Source: Cylicocyclus nassatus
Taxonomy: Eukaryota > Nematoda > Chromadorea > Rhabditida > Strongylidae
Assembly: GCA_958299035.1 (NCBI GenBank)
Contig: CATQJL010000223.1
Coordinates: 55,410,302-55,474,301, forward strand
Length of the DNA stretch: 64,000 nt
Reading direction: 5' to 3'
A program made the position numbers and the translations under genes. This document shows, in pieces, positions 1 through 11,467 of the stretch. Each line of letters opens with the position of its first letter. Positions within the stretch are counted from its first letter, which is position 1. Below the pieces are notes generated by a model. That model did no database searches and was not told the DNA's origin. It worked only from the letters and a program-made list of their open reading frames with translations.

Positions 1-1914
1 CTGCGTCCCATCTACTCTTATTTTTGCTGAAATCGATATGTTGAGCATGGCACTAACTCTGCATAATTGTAACTAACCTGTACAAGTTTAGGTAGATGGC
101 GAAGAGGATTGTCAGACCTCCCCACACGTAATCCACACTGAATGGTTTTGAAAACAGAACAAATGACAGGATGATTGTGAGCGCCTTGCGCAGCGTTGTG
201 ACTGTTACGGTCACAAGAGCTCCGGAGACCTTGAAAAAGTAATAGTCGGGAAATGAAGGCAAGAATATATGAAAAAACCTTGATAAGGGTGATGACTACA
301 TTAACACCAAGGTATCCAAGAAAACCGAAAATCAAACCATATCCGTAAGTTTTCCAGGGATTCTAAAACGTGAAAATGAAATACTACCAGTGGGAAAACA
401 AAATATCCCACGAAATTGCAAACTAACATTTAGGAAAAATGCAAAGGCCTCATGGAATTCACCAGTTAAGATTGTAATCACCAGAATATATACAGATCCA
501 ATCGAATAAGAGTAAAAAACCTAAACACTATTCAAACTGTAAAAAGCAAGTTATCAATGCTTCATACCATTTCATTACTGGATCCACCATACTTTTTCAT
601 GACTTTCTCCTGTAAATTTCCTATAATAGCGTCTGCAATTAGGGCTCCAGAGATCATTATATACCCTCTCGGATCAAAATTCGGAGAAACATGGCTATCA
701 GCCAAAACAAACATAATTAAGCCTGAAAAGTTTTGTCATTACGAAAAAAAAAGAAAAAGAGAAAGAAAAAGCAAGAGATAAGGCTAACCAATGCTCATGA
801 GCGCAGCTGCAGAAGCATCTAACCACCCGTATCGTTTTCCCTGTATAATTATACCTCCAACCAAGACCGGTATGAGCTTGCAGCATTTGAAGATGACCTG
901 CAGTGAAGGCAAGAATGTAGCTACAAAGCATAAAAATACCTCTGAGCAGAGAATGCTTTCTGTTCACTTACAAAAACATAATAAAAACAAGCAGCTAAAA
1001 GTAAAAGCAACACGAACCTGTGTTGGATAGTTAAGGTATCCCACTGAAGCGTTAGAGAGACCCATTGTAAGTACAGTAAAGAATGCCAACAGGAAATACA
1101 CTCTTATTGGTATCCTGTAATCTGGATATAATCATCGATATGAGATTAGCAAAATAGGTCCCACTTCCTACTCCTCTCGTGGTACATAGTCCCTTCTGCC
1201 CATCCGCAGATACTATATATGATGAACTGGATCAGAGTAAGGTAAACCCCGAATGGTCTCATACCAGAAAGTTTGAAGATAAGCTCCTCAAATTACATTC
1301 ATATTTAAGTTCGCATTTGGGTAATGGCTAGAGTGCAACAAACCTGCATATAACCGTATCCAATGTAGAAAACGAAAATCGCTAACGACAGCGATGTAAA
1401 CTGAAGCCACAGAGGCCTGAAAGTAATTCTTAAGAAAGAGACCGTAAATCACAACTTATTCGTACATATCAAATCAATTGCGAGGTAATCAGAGTAAAGC
1501 AGCAAGAAATTGCTCCCGAACCTTAAGGCTTTGGCCATACTTTATCGGTGTTACTCGTGTTACTAGTGTTACCTCTGTTACTCGTCTTACTGGTGTTACC
1601 CGTGTTACTGGTATCACTAGTGTTACCGCTTTTATTGCTGTTGAATAGGGAAATGATCACAATACAGTCTCATTTCAAAACGCAACACTGACTGGTGAGT
1701 AACACGAGTAACATTAGTAACACTAGTAACACGAGTAGCACGGGTAACAAGAGTAACACGAGTAACACGAGTAACACTAGTAACACCGGTAACACGGGTA
1801 AAACATGGCCAAAGGCTAAGTGTAAAAATGTAAAACTTACCAATAAGTAATGTTGAATCCGACTAGATGCAACTGTTCGGACGGTGGCTTCTCCCTAGCA
1901 TGAGTGGGTAACAT
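1..1914 (-). CDS. pst-2: SLC35B3-type PAPS / nucleotide-sugar transporter (3' end cut by window edge)
   Basis: Multi-pass Golgi membrane carrier of the SLC35B2/B3 group, which in animals moves the sulfate donor PAPS from cytosol into the Golgi lumen. I assembled ten exons, all joining in phase: 1914-1841, 1416-1344, 1286-1186, 1114-1018, 897-789, 722-568, 520-428, 362-279, 229-78 and 26-1 (cut off), about 321 codons. Strong family matches include FYSYSIG (exon 7), [16 protein letters not shown] (exon 4), [11 protein letters not shown] (exon 5), and [15 protein letters not shown] followed by [10 protein letters not shown] (exon 9). The start is the ATG at 1914, which begins a short hydrophilic N-terminus ([14 protein letters not shown]) before the first membrane segment. 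Intron 1 carries a foldback repeat at 1524-1819. Only the end of the C-terminal tail is missing. B3 is favoured over B2 from remembered motifs. The symbol is the C. elegans name for the likely orthologue and is inferred. Confidence 0.88.
1524..1819. repeat. Foldback element built from 9-bp GTTAC arrays, in transporter intron 1
   Basis: The left half holds about ten tandem 9-mers of the form GTTACTCGT with one- or two-base variants. The right half holds the complement (ACGAGTAAC). The ends read TTAAGGCTTTGGCCAT and ATGGCCAAAGGCTAA, so the element is flanked by TAA on both sides. A partial copy of the same end and array lies at 39966-40012. It is non-coding. Confidence 0.85.
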
Positions 1915-2544
1915 GTAACTGGAATTTTGGTATATTTCTCGAAGCTATGAAGAATACGAGACTACTGTGGAATAAAATTCAACTTTCACAATGGTGGCAC
2001 AAGCAGAAATTTACGGAATATTCAGTAGCTGCATAATTTAGATGCTTGTCATAGATTCCAAGAATTCTTCTTACTTGGCCATAATTCGTGTAACCAGCTC
2101 ATGATCAAAACTTACTAAAATTACTACCGAATTGTTCAATCTCATATAGTTGATGACTCTAACTAAAGCTAGTCTTGTGCATTTGGCACTGGGCTAGGCC
2201 TTTGAACGACTGCAAAGCAAAGGTGAGCAAACTGAAATCGACCTTTGTATGCACAAAGCGAGCAGAAAAAGATAGAGGGAGCTTTTCTGAATTGTTGGGT
2301 GAAATCGATACGCTTTTATCTCTGCAATAAACTAGTTACCACAATAAAATTTGCACTGACAACTACTCTAACAATGATTTGATCGATACGTTTTTATTGT
2401 TTTTGTAAAGGATCTAAACAGCTCTAATTGATGGCATCATTTCGTTTAGATACCCAATCTGTATATAGTGTAATTGCGGTGCCGGATGGGAGGTTCAAAT
2501 ATGCGTGAACGAATCGGCCATTCCACGACTGTTGCTTCCCGCTG
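1915..2544. other. No gene seen (upstream of transporter)
   Basis: AT-rich sequence upstream of the transporter start, so it should contain its promoter. I see no coding exon or convincing core motif. Two short similar stretches (GAAATCGATACGCTTTTAT near 2302 and GATCGATACGTTTTTATT near 2381) may be remnants of one repeat. Confidence 0.4.
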
Positions 2545-3215
2545 CGTCTTTGATGTGCGACAGACACGGCTAACAAGTTGACAATACGCAACAACATACT
2601 AGCAACATGCTGCAACATGCCAGCAACAATGGTTTGGCTAATGGATAGGTTATAGATCAACATTTTGCTGCATGTTAGCCATGCGCGCCGCAGGTCGGAC
2701 ATGTGCCAACATGTTAGCCGGACGTCAGATCAGAGACGCAGACGAAGGGTAGCAACAACAGTGAAAGGGACGATATCGTCGTCTCCCCAGTGTACAATGG
2801 GCGGAGCATTTGCAAACATCTGAACACGTTGGTGAACTTGTTAAACCTCCTCTGCAAGGCATTGTCCTTTGTAATCTCTCGCTACCAATTCTGCAATGTG
2901 TGACAACAGCATATATAAGCAGTTTAGAGAATACAAAGAAACATACTTTGCAGTAGAGGTTTGACAAGTCACCATCGCGTTCAGATGTCTGCAAATGCTC
3001 CGCCCAAAGCAAACCGGGGAGGCGACGATATCGTCGCTTCAAAAACCCACAGCAGGGATCCCTATGGCTAACAAGTTTGCAACATGCAACAACATGTTGG
3101 CCATGAGCCTGACAGCCAATAGGTTGTTGCTTACATGTCCATGATGCTAACACGTTGTTGTATGTTGCTCAGTCATGTTGGCCATGCATGTCGCACACTC
3201 ATCAGAGACCCAGGG
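2545..3215. repeat. Nested foldback repeat with CAACATGTTAGCC-type motifs
   Basis: The outer arms begin with TGTGCGACA at about 2552 and end with TGTCGCACA at about 3198. They are full of repeated CAACATG / CATGTTGGCC words. An inner, cleaner inverted pair runs from about 2690 to 3070, with GACGATATCGTCG near both inner ends and TGCAAATGCTCCGCCC opposite GGGCGGAGCATTTGCA. Open frames through this region follow from the repeat structure and have no protein character. Confidence 0.75.
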
Positions 3216-3857
3216 GGGGGGGGATAAACAATCGAGGAATGCACAATGCATTCTATTAAGTTGATGCATGATTCGTGCTTGAATTCTGTTACTTCATGCA
3301 GCTTCGATGAAATCTTCTAGCTCGATACACAGAGAAAGCAAATTTTGCGCTTTCTGAAGGCGCTTGAGCCAAAATTGCTTAGGGGCATACGCAACGATAT
3401 AAAGTGAAAAAGAGAAATACCCAAGAAGTGTTTCGATTTTTGGTCACTAAAATTGCTAAAACGTCTACTAGAATCTGGATTTATTTTTGGTCCCAGTTTC
3501 ATGACATGCCCTTTTTAAATAGGGGAAGTTGGTTGTGAGTGGACGTCTCTGTGAATAGTTACGAATTTTGATTTTTTCGAATTGACTTATTGATTTTGTT
3601 TTATATTAGATTTGTAAAATGTACCATAAAGTACTACTTTTGATACACATGGCAAAGAGCATATCGTGTGTTGATTAGTTTGTTCAAGCCTTTTTAGAAC
3701 AATTTTTTTCTATTTAGTGCAAGAATTGTGCATCAACCTAGTAATTGATTTGACGGTCGTTGTGGGAGCTAATAATTCATTTTCGTGCTGATTATAACGT
3801 TTGTCGCAAGATCAGAAAAAAAATTAGTCCCCATGCCTTACTACACATATCCACATA
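3216..3857. other. No gene seen; starts next to a run of ten G
   Basis: AT-rich intergenic sequence. A run of ten G at about 3213-3222 marks the end of the preceding foldback repeat. I found no exon-like stretch, RNA gene or repeat structure after it. Confidence 0.4.
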
Positions 3858-4632
3858 TTAGGTAGTCCCAAAAGTAAACCTTCTTTCTCAAATTGTATTT
3901 ATTTTCCTGGCAGGCTTAAGGCACCATTCGATAGAGCGAAGCAAGCTCTACAAAATGACCACCAAAGAACCGTCTCACTCGCGATCCAAGTAAAATTTGG
4001 ATTCAAAAATCACAATTTTTCAGCTACCCTAAAAATCGGATCTCCTTCCAGAAAATCCCTTCTGACTTCCAACTTGGCCTTTATATAGCAGACACATAGT
4101 AGTACTCAAAAATGTTTTTGGTTAATTTTTTCGGAGCTCAAAATTGAGAAAAAAGATGGTCCCAAAATGCCAAAATGCTACTTTTTTCGAGTTTTTCATG
4201 TAAAACTTGGTATTACTCCATTATAAAAGGACATACAAGGGTAAAGTTTCAAGATCATACTTAGTAAGGCTTGTAGTATACAGTGACATTTGTGGGAGGC
4301 GGGGGCCGAGTTTGCCATTTTCATATCTGTTTTTTCTAGCTTTCTAAGCTAGGAAAAAATCCAGTAAAGGCATATTGCGTATAGTATGTGTCTAACTGAT
4401 AATGACCAAGCTTGAGTTCCGTAAGATTGTTCTTCGCAAAAATCCAATTTTCAGGTAATAAACTTTTTTTCGATTTTTGCGCCAAATTTTACCTGGATTA
4501 TAACATGGGCGGATCTTTTGGAGTCATTTTGTAGGGCTTGCTTCGCTCTATCGAATGATACCCTAAGTCTACTAGGAAAACAAAAACAATTTGATTTATT
4601 TACAAATACGGTTTACTTTTAAGACAACCTAA
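3858..4632. mobile_element. Mariner-like MITE, TA target duplication
   Basis: Terminal inverted repeats TTAGGTAGTCCCAAAAGTAAACC (left) and GGTTTACTTTTAAGACAACCTAA (right), flanked by TA on both sides (3856-3857 and 4633-4634). A second inner inverted pair, around GATAGAGCGAAGCAAGC, lies at about 3941 and 4540. There is no transposase frame, so it would need an enzyme supplied elsewhere. The ends and TA duplication fit the Tc1/mariner superfamily. Confidence 0.85.
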
Positions 4633-5047
4633 TAGAAGCATAGCCTTCAAAAGACTATTCCCAAAATTCCGGAGTAGCAAATAATGCTAAAAACTCGTCT
4701 CACTATATTGAATGGATATCGGAAAGGTGAGGTAGAATGTGAAAGATTAGCTGCTATCTACTTGAGTGTCCGCATGGAGAAACTGAAAATTGGGAATCCA
4801 AGCAAAAGAATAAAAAATAGATTTTACGGCCGAACAGTGGGAATGAAACATTTCTCAAAAAGCTCAATGCGAATGCGTTAAAAATCAGATTTACAGGCAA
4901 AATCAGGCCAAACATTGGTTGCTCTAATAATGTACGCCTTTCAACGCAAGCTTTGATTTTGAGGCCGCAATCTTTGGGACGGAATTTACGAAAAGTGTGA
5001 ATGAACTGTAGATAATTTGACAGGTATTTATGTGCTGTCTCTACGAC
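4633..5047. other. No gene seen
   Basis: A 65-codon open frame at 4684-4881 has no splice context, no recognisable motif and no partner exon. I treat it as chance. Confidence 0.4.
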
Positions 5048-5243
5048 ACTATCACGGCTTCAGCGGCCCAGGTCCTAGCGGCCGCCTCGCTCAGGCCATG
5101 CGCCGCGTTTGCGAACGTACACCTGGGCATTTACGCCTTAGCAGTGGGAGGCTGACGGGTTTGAGGAAACTCCCAGAAGATACGCTCGCAAACGCTGAGC
5201 GAGGCTCGAGCGAGACGGCCGCGAAGACCTGAACCGCTGAAGT
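5048..5243. repeat. GC-rich foldback MITE
   Basis: Imperfect inverted repeat. The left arm runs through CTTCAGCGG, CCAGGTCCTAGCGGCCGCCTCGCTCAGG. The right arm returns through CCTGAGCG-like text, GGCCGCGAAGACCTG and CCGCTGAAG. It is much richer in G+C than its surroundings. Open frames across it are by-products. Confidence 0.7.
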
Positions 5244-5501
5244 GTGTACCGTAATTGAGACAGTCTAGCTGAATGCCCACATTTTGTCAACTAAGTGTAA
5301 ATGTTGCAGTTTGTGGGTAGCTGGCAGTGCTTCATTCAGCAGTGATGTCGTCATCATTCCATTTAATCATCCATTTATTGGACACCATAAAACTGAAAAC
5401 GAACGTAACTGATAGGAAACGAGATTTGTTGTAGGCAAAGGAAAAAAATGATTGGTCATGAGGCGGCACCATTTCAGAATCACGGAAAAAAGCAATGTTA
5501 A

Positions 5502-5596
5502 GGCTGGGTTCATACTGGGTCTTAAGCGGAACAGTTACAGCATAGCGCACAATTCGAACGCAGTGCTGGAACTTACGGATCAGTATGAACCCAGCC
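5502..5596. mobile_element. Short palindromic MITE flanked by TAA
   Basis: 95-bp element with ends GGCTGGGTTCATACTG and CAGTATGAACCCAGCC and a perfect TAA duplication at 5499-5501 and 5597-5599. The 3-bp TAA/TTA flank and GGC/GCC ends are shared with the larger palindromes at 10.3, 34.7 and 40.4 kb, although the internal sequence differs. Confidence 0.85.
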
Positions 5597-5599
5597 TAA

Positions 5600-6554
5600 G
5601 GTACCTTCGTACTGCACCGGCAGTAGCCGCTAGCTGCCTGTAATCCTTCTGCACACTATTAGTATCCCAAGGCATCTCCAAATCAAACGAAGATATTCGT
5701 GATCAGCACGTCGAATAACCCCTCATAAATTCAAGATCCATGTTTCGATTTTCCGGCCCGATATTGAGATAGTGCGCAAAAGCGGCCACAGCAATATGAG
5801 GGCATCCTTAGGCGCCAACATAAAATAACTTCACACATATCAAATACGATATATGATTTGCAAAGAAGTTGAAAAGCAAGTCAACTGGTAATTCATTCTT
5901 GCAACTTCCTGTACACTTCATGGAAAACGAATAATGAGCGTAAATCAAACCTTCTTAAAATTAAATGTAGCCTCGCGATGAGCAATGGCAGACTTGAGTA
6001 TCAGCCAGAAAGAGAAATGAGACTTGGGGAGATATAAAAGTGGATTCTTTGCTCACTCAGTAATTCCTGCGCGCTGAGTCAACCGCAATGACTAGGCATA
6101 TATGAAAATCTCCTCAACAATCTATACATGACTACTTATTAGGGTACTTTTAGGGTACCTCTAAACCTCTAATTCTTTCCATCATACGCTTGATTTTCGC
6201 GAATTCCCCCAAGAAGGCTTAGAAAAATCATTACTGTTCAAGAGCATACATAATCTCCCATTTACCAATAAGCTTTTTGCACAGCATTTGATCTGCCGAC
6301 TTGCTCACAGTAAAAAAAATTTAACTGGTGCTAACAAATCTCTAGTTCAGATTTTTTTTTTGAGATCTGGATTTAAAGTTAAGTTTTCAAAATTAGGATT
6401 GAATATTTTCTGCAACAACTTTCTAATTGCACCAAACTAAGAGAGAGTGTAAAGAGCTGCAGCGGACAGAATCGTACTTCATAACTAGACTTGAATGAAG
6501 TTGGAAGAATTTTTTCCATATCTTAGTCTCTTACTTATAGAAAACAAAAAATAT
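5600..6554. other. No gene seen
   Basis: AT-rich intergenic sequence without exon-like frames, RNA genes or obvious inverted repeats. Confidence 0.4.
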
Positions 6555-6557
6555 TGA

Positions 6558-7030
6558 CAAGGGAAGCATTTTTAGTCAAAGTGGCCTTTTTAGATGGGAT
6601 GCATACAATGTTGAATTGCAGGAAACGCTAATTTTAAATTTGCTTTCATCATCTGCCGAACAAGTGCGGATGGGAGTTATGAGCGTTTATCCGAGCAAAG
6701 AAAAATGAATGCACATTAGGATAAAATTAGTTGCTAAATTTTTTCTAACACTCAGATAAAGCAAACAAGTGTGACAGGTCTTTTACCTTAGTGTATTTAT
6801 CAAATAAAGAGCTCTGATGATTATCACTGCTCCACTGGAGCGCTGAAAAACTTTTACGAATGGTGTTGTCCTATGCACATTCGATATTTTGCTCCAGAAA
6901 ACGCTCATAACTCCGTCTATAAACTTCCCGCAGGTAAGAAAAGCAGATTCGAAATCAGCCTTTTTTTTGCCCTCCAGTAAAGCCCACATCCCATTTAAAA
7001 AGGCCGCTTCGACTAAACATGCTTCCCTTG
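6558..7030. mobile_element. Tc5-like non-autonomous element, TGA target duplication
   Basis: Ends CAAGGGAAGC (6558) and GCTTCCCTTG (7030) with a perfect TGA duplication (6555-6557, 7031-7033), i.e. the TNA pattern of Tc4/Tc5. Arms continue as an imperfect inverted repeat (GGCCTTTTTAGATGGGATG opposite CATCCCATTTAAAAAGGCC). Near the inner ends are GTTATGAGCG / CGCTCATAAC, a subterminal motif also present in the Tc5-like elements at 47.4 and 52.0 kb. It has no transposase. A TTTTTTTT run breaks the interior. Confidence 0.85.
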
Positions 7031-7033
7031 TGA

Positions 7034-9613
7034 GCTATGAAAGAAGGTACGAACCACTCTCGACCATATTTTGTAATGTATTGGGTTGATGCAAAAATAC
7101 TAGCGGTTTTGCAAACTCTCATTTTGAGGTGCCACATTTTCTGGAAAATCTATATTTCTGAATGCGATAAAAACCTAAGGAGCAGCAAACCTTTCGCAAT
7201 ATAGCGCACATTCATCTATACTTCTATACTCGTACGCGATCGGGCAAAAATATGGATTGAGACAAAAACTTTTTTTCCAAAACCTTGTGTTTGACAAATC
7301 ATAACTCCTGAGAGTCTGGTAGTATATCTTGTAGCCACAAGCCAACAGGACAAAAAAGATGAAGACGACTTGGGCAAAAAGGATTGCTAAAGAAAAAAAA
7401 TTATTGTCTTTTTTCAACATTTTTTAGTAGGGCTCAATGTCCCAAATTATAGTTTTCTGATTTTCTGCGTACCGAACATCAATTTTTTCTGTAAATATCT
7501 TCAATGGGATGCCCTACCCTTACGCTTACAGAAAGGAGCACACCTTTGACGATTGCTTTTTTTGCATGTAATTTATGGGTCACAAAATGATTACAACGAG
7601 TACCCGAGTTGAGGCGCCGATAACACGGTCTAGATAATTTGAAGAAAATAGTTATGTGTGCATAATGTTGACAATTTCTTATGAATACAGCAGCTAGATT
7701 GTCGAAAAGGCGCCGTTCATTCGCACTCGAGTTCTGGCCAGAAAGTGAATGTAATGAGATTTTGTGTTTAGACGCAATTATTTGAAGCTCTGTAATCTGT
7801 TATAGATGAAAATGGAAGCCAGCTTTAATCAGCAATAGATAGAACATGAAAAGGGCTTCTCAGTAGTATGTTGTATTTGTTCCAAAGAAGAAATTTTGGT
7901 GGCAAATACTGTCCTTGAACAGGCTTGCAAAAAGGCTATTATTTTTGGACCAACCTATTAATTTCAACCCTAGTGACAAAACCCTTTCGAAAGATGCGGT
8001 AGCTGAGAAGTATCTGATGGTGAAAAAATGAGGCCACGTAACGAAAATGAGTCGAATGTCAAGAAAGTGGGTTTAATGTGGTGATTCCTCCCTGGAGAAT
8101 CTACTAGATATTTGTTCAGTGTAAGGCTGCTTCTTAGTTAAAGCACATAAAAAATATAAGGTCATGCTCTTCAAGTAACTTTTTTATGGGAGGAGAAATC
8201 ACTAGGACATACATAGTACATGCCCACAAAAGATACCTAGGTTAAGGAACAATCAAAGTATGAGAATGAAGCGCGACCGGCTTGATTCCACGTAGGATGG
8301 CGGCGGAGATCTTCAAAAATTCAACAATGAGATTTTTACGAAGATAACAGGCTAGTTTCCGAATCTCTAGATACGGCAAGGGTAGGAAGCGGTGGGTACA
8401 CTCCACGAGTGCAACAAAAAACGGGACTAACGAGTTTGTGCACATAAGGCTATGGCAGGTGCTGGGCCGAGGAAAAACGGGAGGGGGAGGGGGCAGGAAG
8501 GGGGAGCGAAAACTTCTAAAGTAGTTTATTTCTATTACAAAGCTATGAAATCGACTTTTTGCTTGCAAATAGCTGTGGTTTTCAACTGACGGCACCCATG
8601 TTTCCTTTCTTAAGAATTTTTGTAGCTACGAACGTAAATTAACAGAGCATCAAAGTTTTGTGCAAAAACAACGCCTCTTTGTCCAAAAGATTGCGTCAAA
8701 TCCGCCACTCCCTTACATGCAAAAGAATTTCTCGGAACTTCAATAGACCATTCTTATAACCTTTTGAAAAATGGCTTTGGGATGTGGAAGATACAGCTAG
8801 AAATCACAATCTGGATCAAGTCAGTGCAGAAGAATGATCAAACACATGTATAGTAAATCCCAAAACGGAACGAAACAGGACTGATCAAAGCGTGAATAAC
8901 TAATCATGAAACTGAACGGTGCTCGAAAATCGAAGATTATCTGATTCTATTTCAGATAGATATTGCGCGTACATGCACATCCACAACCACATCCACACAA
9001 AATATTATTGTAGTTTAGAGGTAAAAACTACTCTGCAAATGCAGTGCTCAAATTGATCATACAACCAGAAGATGAAAGCCCTGAGAAAAGGGTGCGAAGT
9101 TTGGTACAGAATTACGACTAGGTGAAGGAGAAATTTGAAGTGCTGTAGGTCCATTCAATCTGATCAAAAGCTTACGATTTTAACGGCAATTACTGCTGTC
9201 AGAAAATCGAGAACAGCGTCCTGTGCGAAAACATAAGCAAGGCGCGAATGCAAAGGTTTATAAATAACTGACTGCAAAAGTCAGCACTCCTATTAAATTA
9301 CACCAGAAAACAGAATCAAAGCATAGACGCTGAAATATTAGATGAGCACAGGAGCACCGACGCGATGAATAAACGCAAGGAACGGGACCAAAATGAGAAG
9401 TTTGCATGAGCAGGTGGACATAACAGGTTAAATCAAAACCACAAGATATTTCCTGATTCGATAGTAATTCTCTCCCTAGTTTGAAAAAAAAACTCAGAGC
9501 TGCCAATTATAAACGAATAAGAATAATTGTTGCGATCATTCATGCGACGATAAAACTGTGATGAGTAATGGTCAATACTTTCCACTTTTTTGATGATGTG
9601 ACGATGGATGAAA
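7034..9613. other. Gene-poor stretch, no feature supported
   Basis: About 2.5 kb of AT-rich sequence. Several open frames of 80-120 codons occur on the minus strand (for example 8242-8595, proline-rich because of a CCCTCC-type run). None has flanking splice signals, family motifs or neighbours that would make an exon likely. Confidence 0.4.
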
Positions 9614-9957
9614 GCAGTGTCTCGGCAGAGTTTCCTCCATGTTTCACATTTTAGAGCCTTCTCGATACGAGGAGTCCATATCTGGGCTTTTTAACGCATG
9701 AAAATGGTAAAAATGAGCTTTTTCCGAAGTTTTCCGCTGCATTCAGTGAAGATACGCCGGAAGTTTTCCGCGCCCCGCCTTCCTCGTTTCGGGCCCGCCC
9801 ACTTGCACATATAACCCACTAAATGCGAACCTGGGAAACTTCGGGAAAAACTCATTTTCGCCACTTTCATGCACTGAAAAACCCAGATATGGGTTCCTCA
9901 TGACGAGAAGGCTCCGAAAAGGTGAAAATCTGAAAATCAATTCTGGCGAGACACTGC
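9614..9957. repeat. Foldback MITE
   Basis: Inverted repeat with outer ends GCAGTGTCTCG and CGAGACACTGC. Inner arms match imperfectly: CATATCTGGGCTTTTTAACGCATGAAA opposite TTTCATGCACTGAAAAACCCAGATATG. The centre is GC-rich (CGCGCCCCGCCTTCC). It is non-coding. Confidence 0.8.
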
Positions 9958-10284
9958 CTTTCAGCTAAACATTTTCGTGGCAACGGCGCTAACACTGAAA
10001 ACGACTAAGTTTTTGTTGGAGTTGTGTAAATATTAGAGTCCCCTATACAGTCTTGTTTCGCATCCGTGGTTATTGGGCTAATTTCTTTTGCATTTACAAA
10101 GGCGCTGGCATCTGGAGGAAAGAACTCTGCGAAAACAAGTGCACTGTTTACTGCGTCTCTATAGCGCAAATTATAGTAGGCATTAATGCAAAAATTGACT
10201 CAAATTTTCGGAGCTCAAATTGTACCGAAATTTTGCTAGTCGCAATGATTGACACGATATTGCGGTTGTGGAGATGTCGCATAA

Positions 10285-10486
10285 GGCCCCGGACAGACTT
10301 CACGCGATTTGATCGTCGCGATTCAATCGCCGCATTTCCATTCATTTTCATTTCACATTCAAAAATTTCGGGCTGGAAAAGTATCACAACCGAAATGCAA
10401 GTTGATCGGCATGGAATGATGTTGTAACAGTTGTCTCGTCGCGATTCAGTCGCGACGATCAAATCGCGTGAAGTCTGTCCGGGGCC
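10285..10486. mobile_element. Palindromic MITE, subfamily A, TAA target duplication
   Basis: 202-bp element with ends GGCCCCGGACAGACTTCACG and the exact complement, flanked by TAA (10282-10284 and 10487-10489). Next to the ends each arm has the words GCGATTTGATCGTCGCGATT. The spacer contains a diagnostic piece reading AACCGAAATGCAAGTTGATC. Near-identical or related copies are at 60020-60222, 37610-37797, 34724-34933 and 13931-14394. This copy is the best preserved. Confidence 0.9.
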
Positions 10487-10489
10487 TAA

Positions 10490-11467
10490 TACAATTCTCG
10501 TAAGAATGACAGGCATTCTGTAACGGAGCGGAGACTACTGCTAACTTTGCACTGGCCATTCGACAGATAATGACGCTCAAAATTCCTGCAAAAAAATAAT
10601 ACGCGACGTTCACCTGAATATGCCAAAGTAGCCTAAACATCTCTCGCTACGGAATGGACGAAATCTGACTCCCATGGCAGCACTTGATTCATCACGACGA
10701 CGCGCAGTGAAATAAAGATAAACAAGCATTTAGACCGTATTTGATGTAGAATCTCCTCTTTTCAGCATATTTTAAGGAGAATTTTTATGCAAAACGCTTA
10801 GGAAAACAAAGTTTCCAGCTCATCGTTTATATCTGTCCAACTTTAGCTGAATTTGCATCTCTCCACGCTCGTAAAAATTCCGTAGAGGAAAACTTTGTCA
10901 GTGTAATCCTGTTTTCAAGGCCCTTCAACTGATTTTTCAGTTTTGAACTAATCGTTTGTACGAATTCCACAATCTCGTGAATGACGACTCAACAAATACT
11001 TACGATTCAAAATTTGAGGTTCTAAAAATTGATTGATCGGATCCCTAGAAGTAAGCAACTTTCACCGATTCAGAATATGAAATTTTCAGTTGAACCGTAC
11101 GCAACTGTAGGATGGAACAGCGAATTTGTTTTCTGCATGTGCAAAGAAGACCAGCAGCCAAAAAGTTGAGAAAGAGCAGCGATTAGTACCTAGATCGCTA
11201 ACCCTGATTCTTTGAGGTATGGATAAACCGACTATGAGATTAGGCTACTCCAAAAGATAATTTGTAAAAGTTCTATAATGTCAGTTGAGTAGGTGCGAAA
11301 AAAGGGCAATGCGAAAAATGCTCCGTACTGGTTACCATAGCTTTTTCAAAGGTCGATAAGATCTGTTAGCTAGCTTATACAAGGCACGAGAGTCAGAAAT
11401 TTTGAGGTATCTAGATGCACGCTGAAATTATCGCCAATTATAAGTTAAAAAAGAGAATTCTATCAAG
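10490..11467. other. No gene seen
   Basis: AT-rich intergenic sequence. I see no exon-like frame and no inverted repeat longer than a few bases. Confidence 0.4.

Noticed and set aside
1555..1810. CRISPR-like array from the regular 9-bp repeats
   Set aside because: The unit is only 9 bp with no spacers and the two halves are inverted; this is a foldback satellite-type element in a eukaryotic intron.
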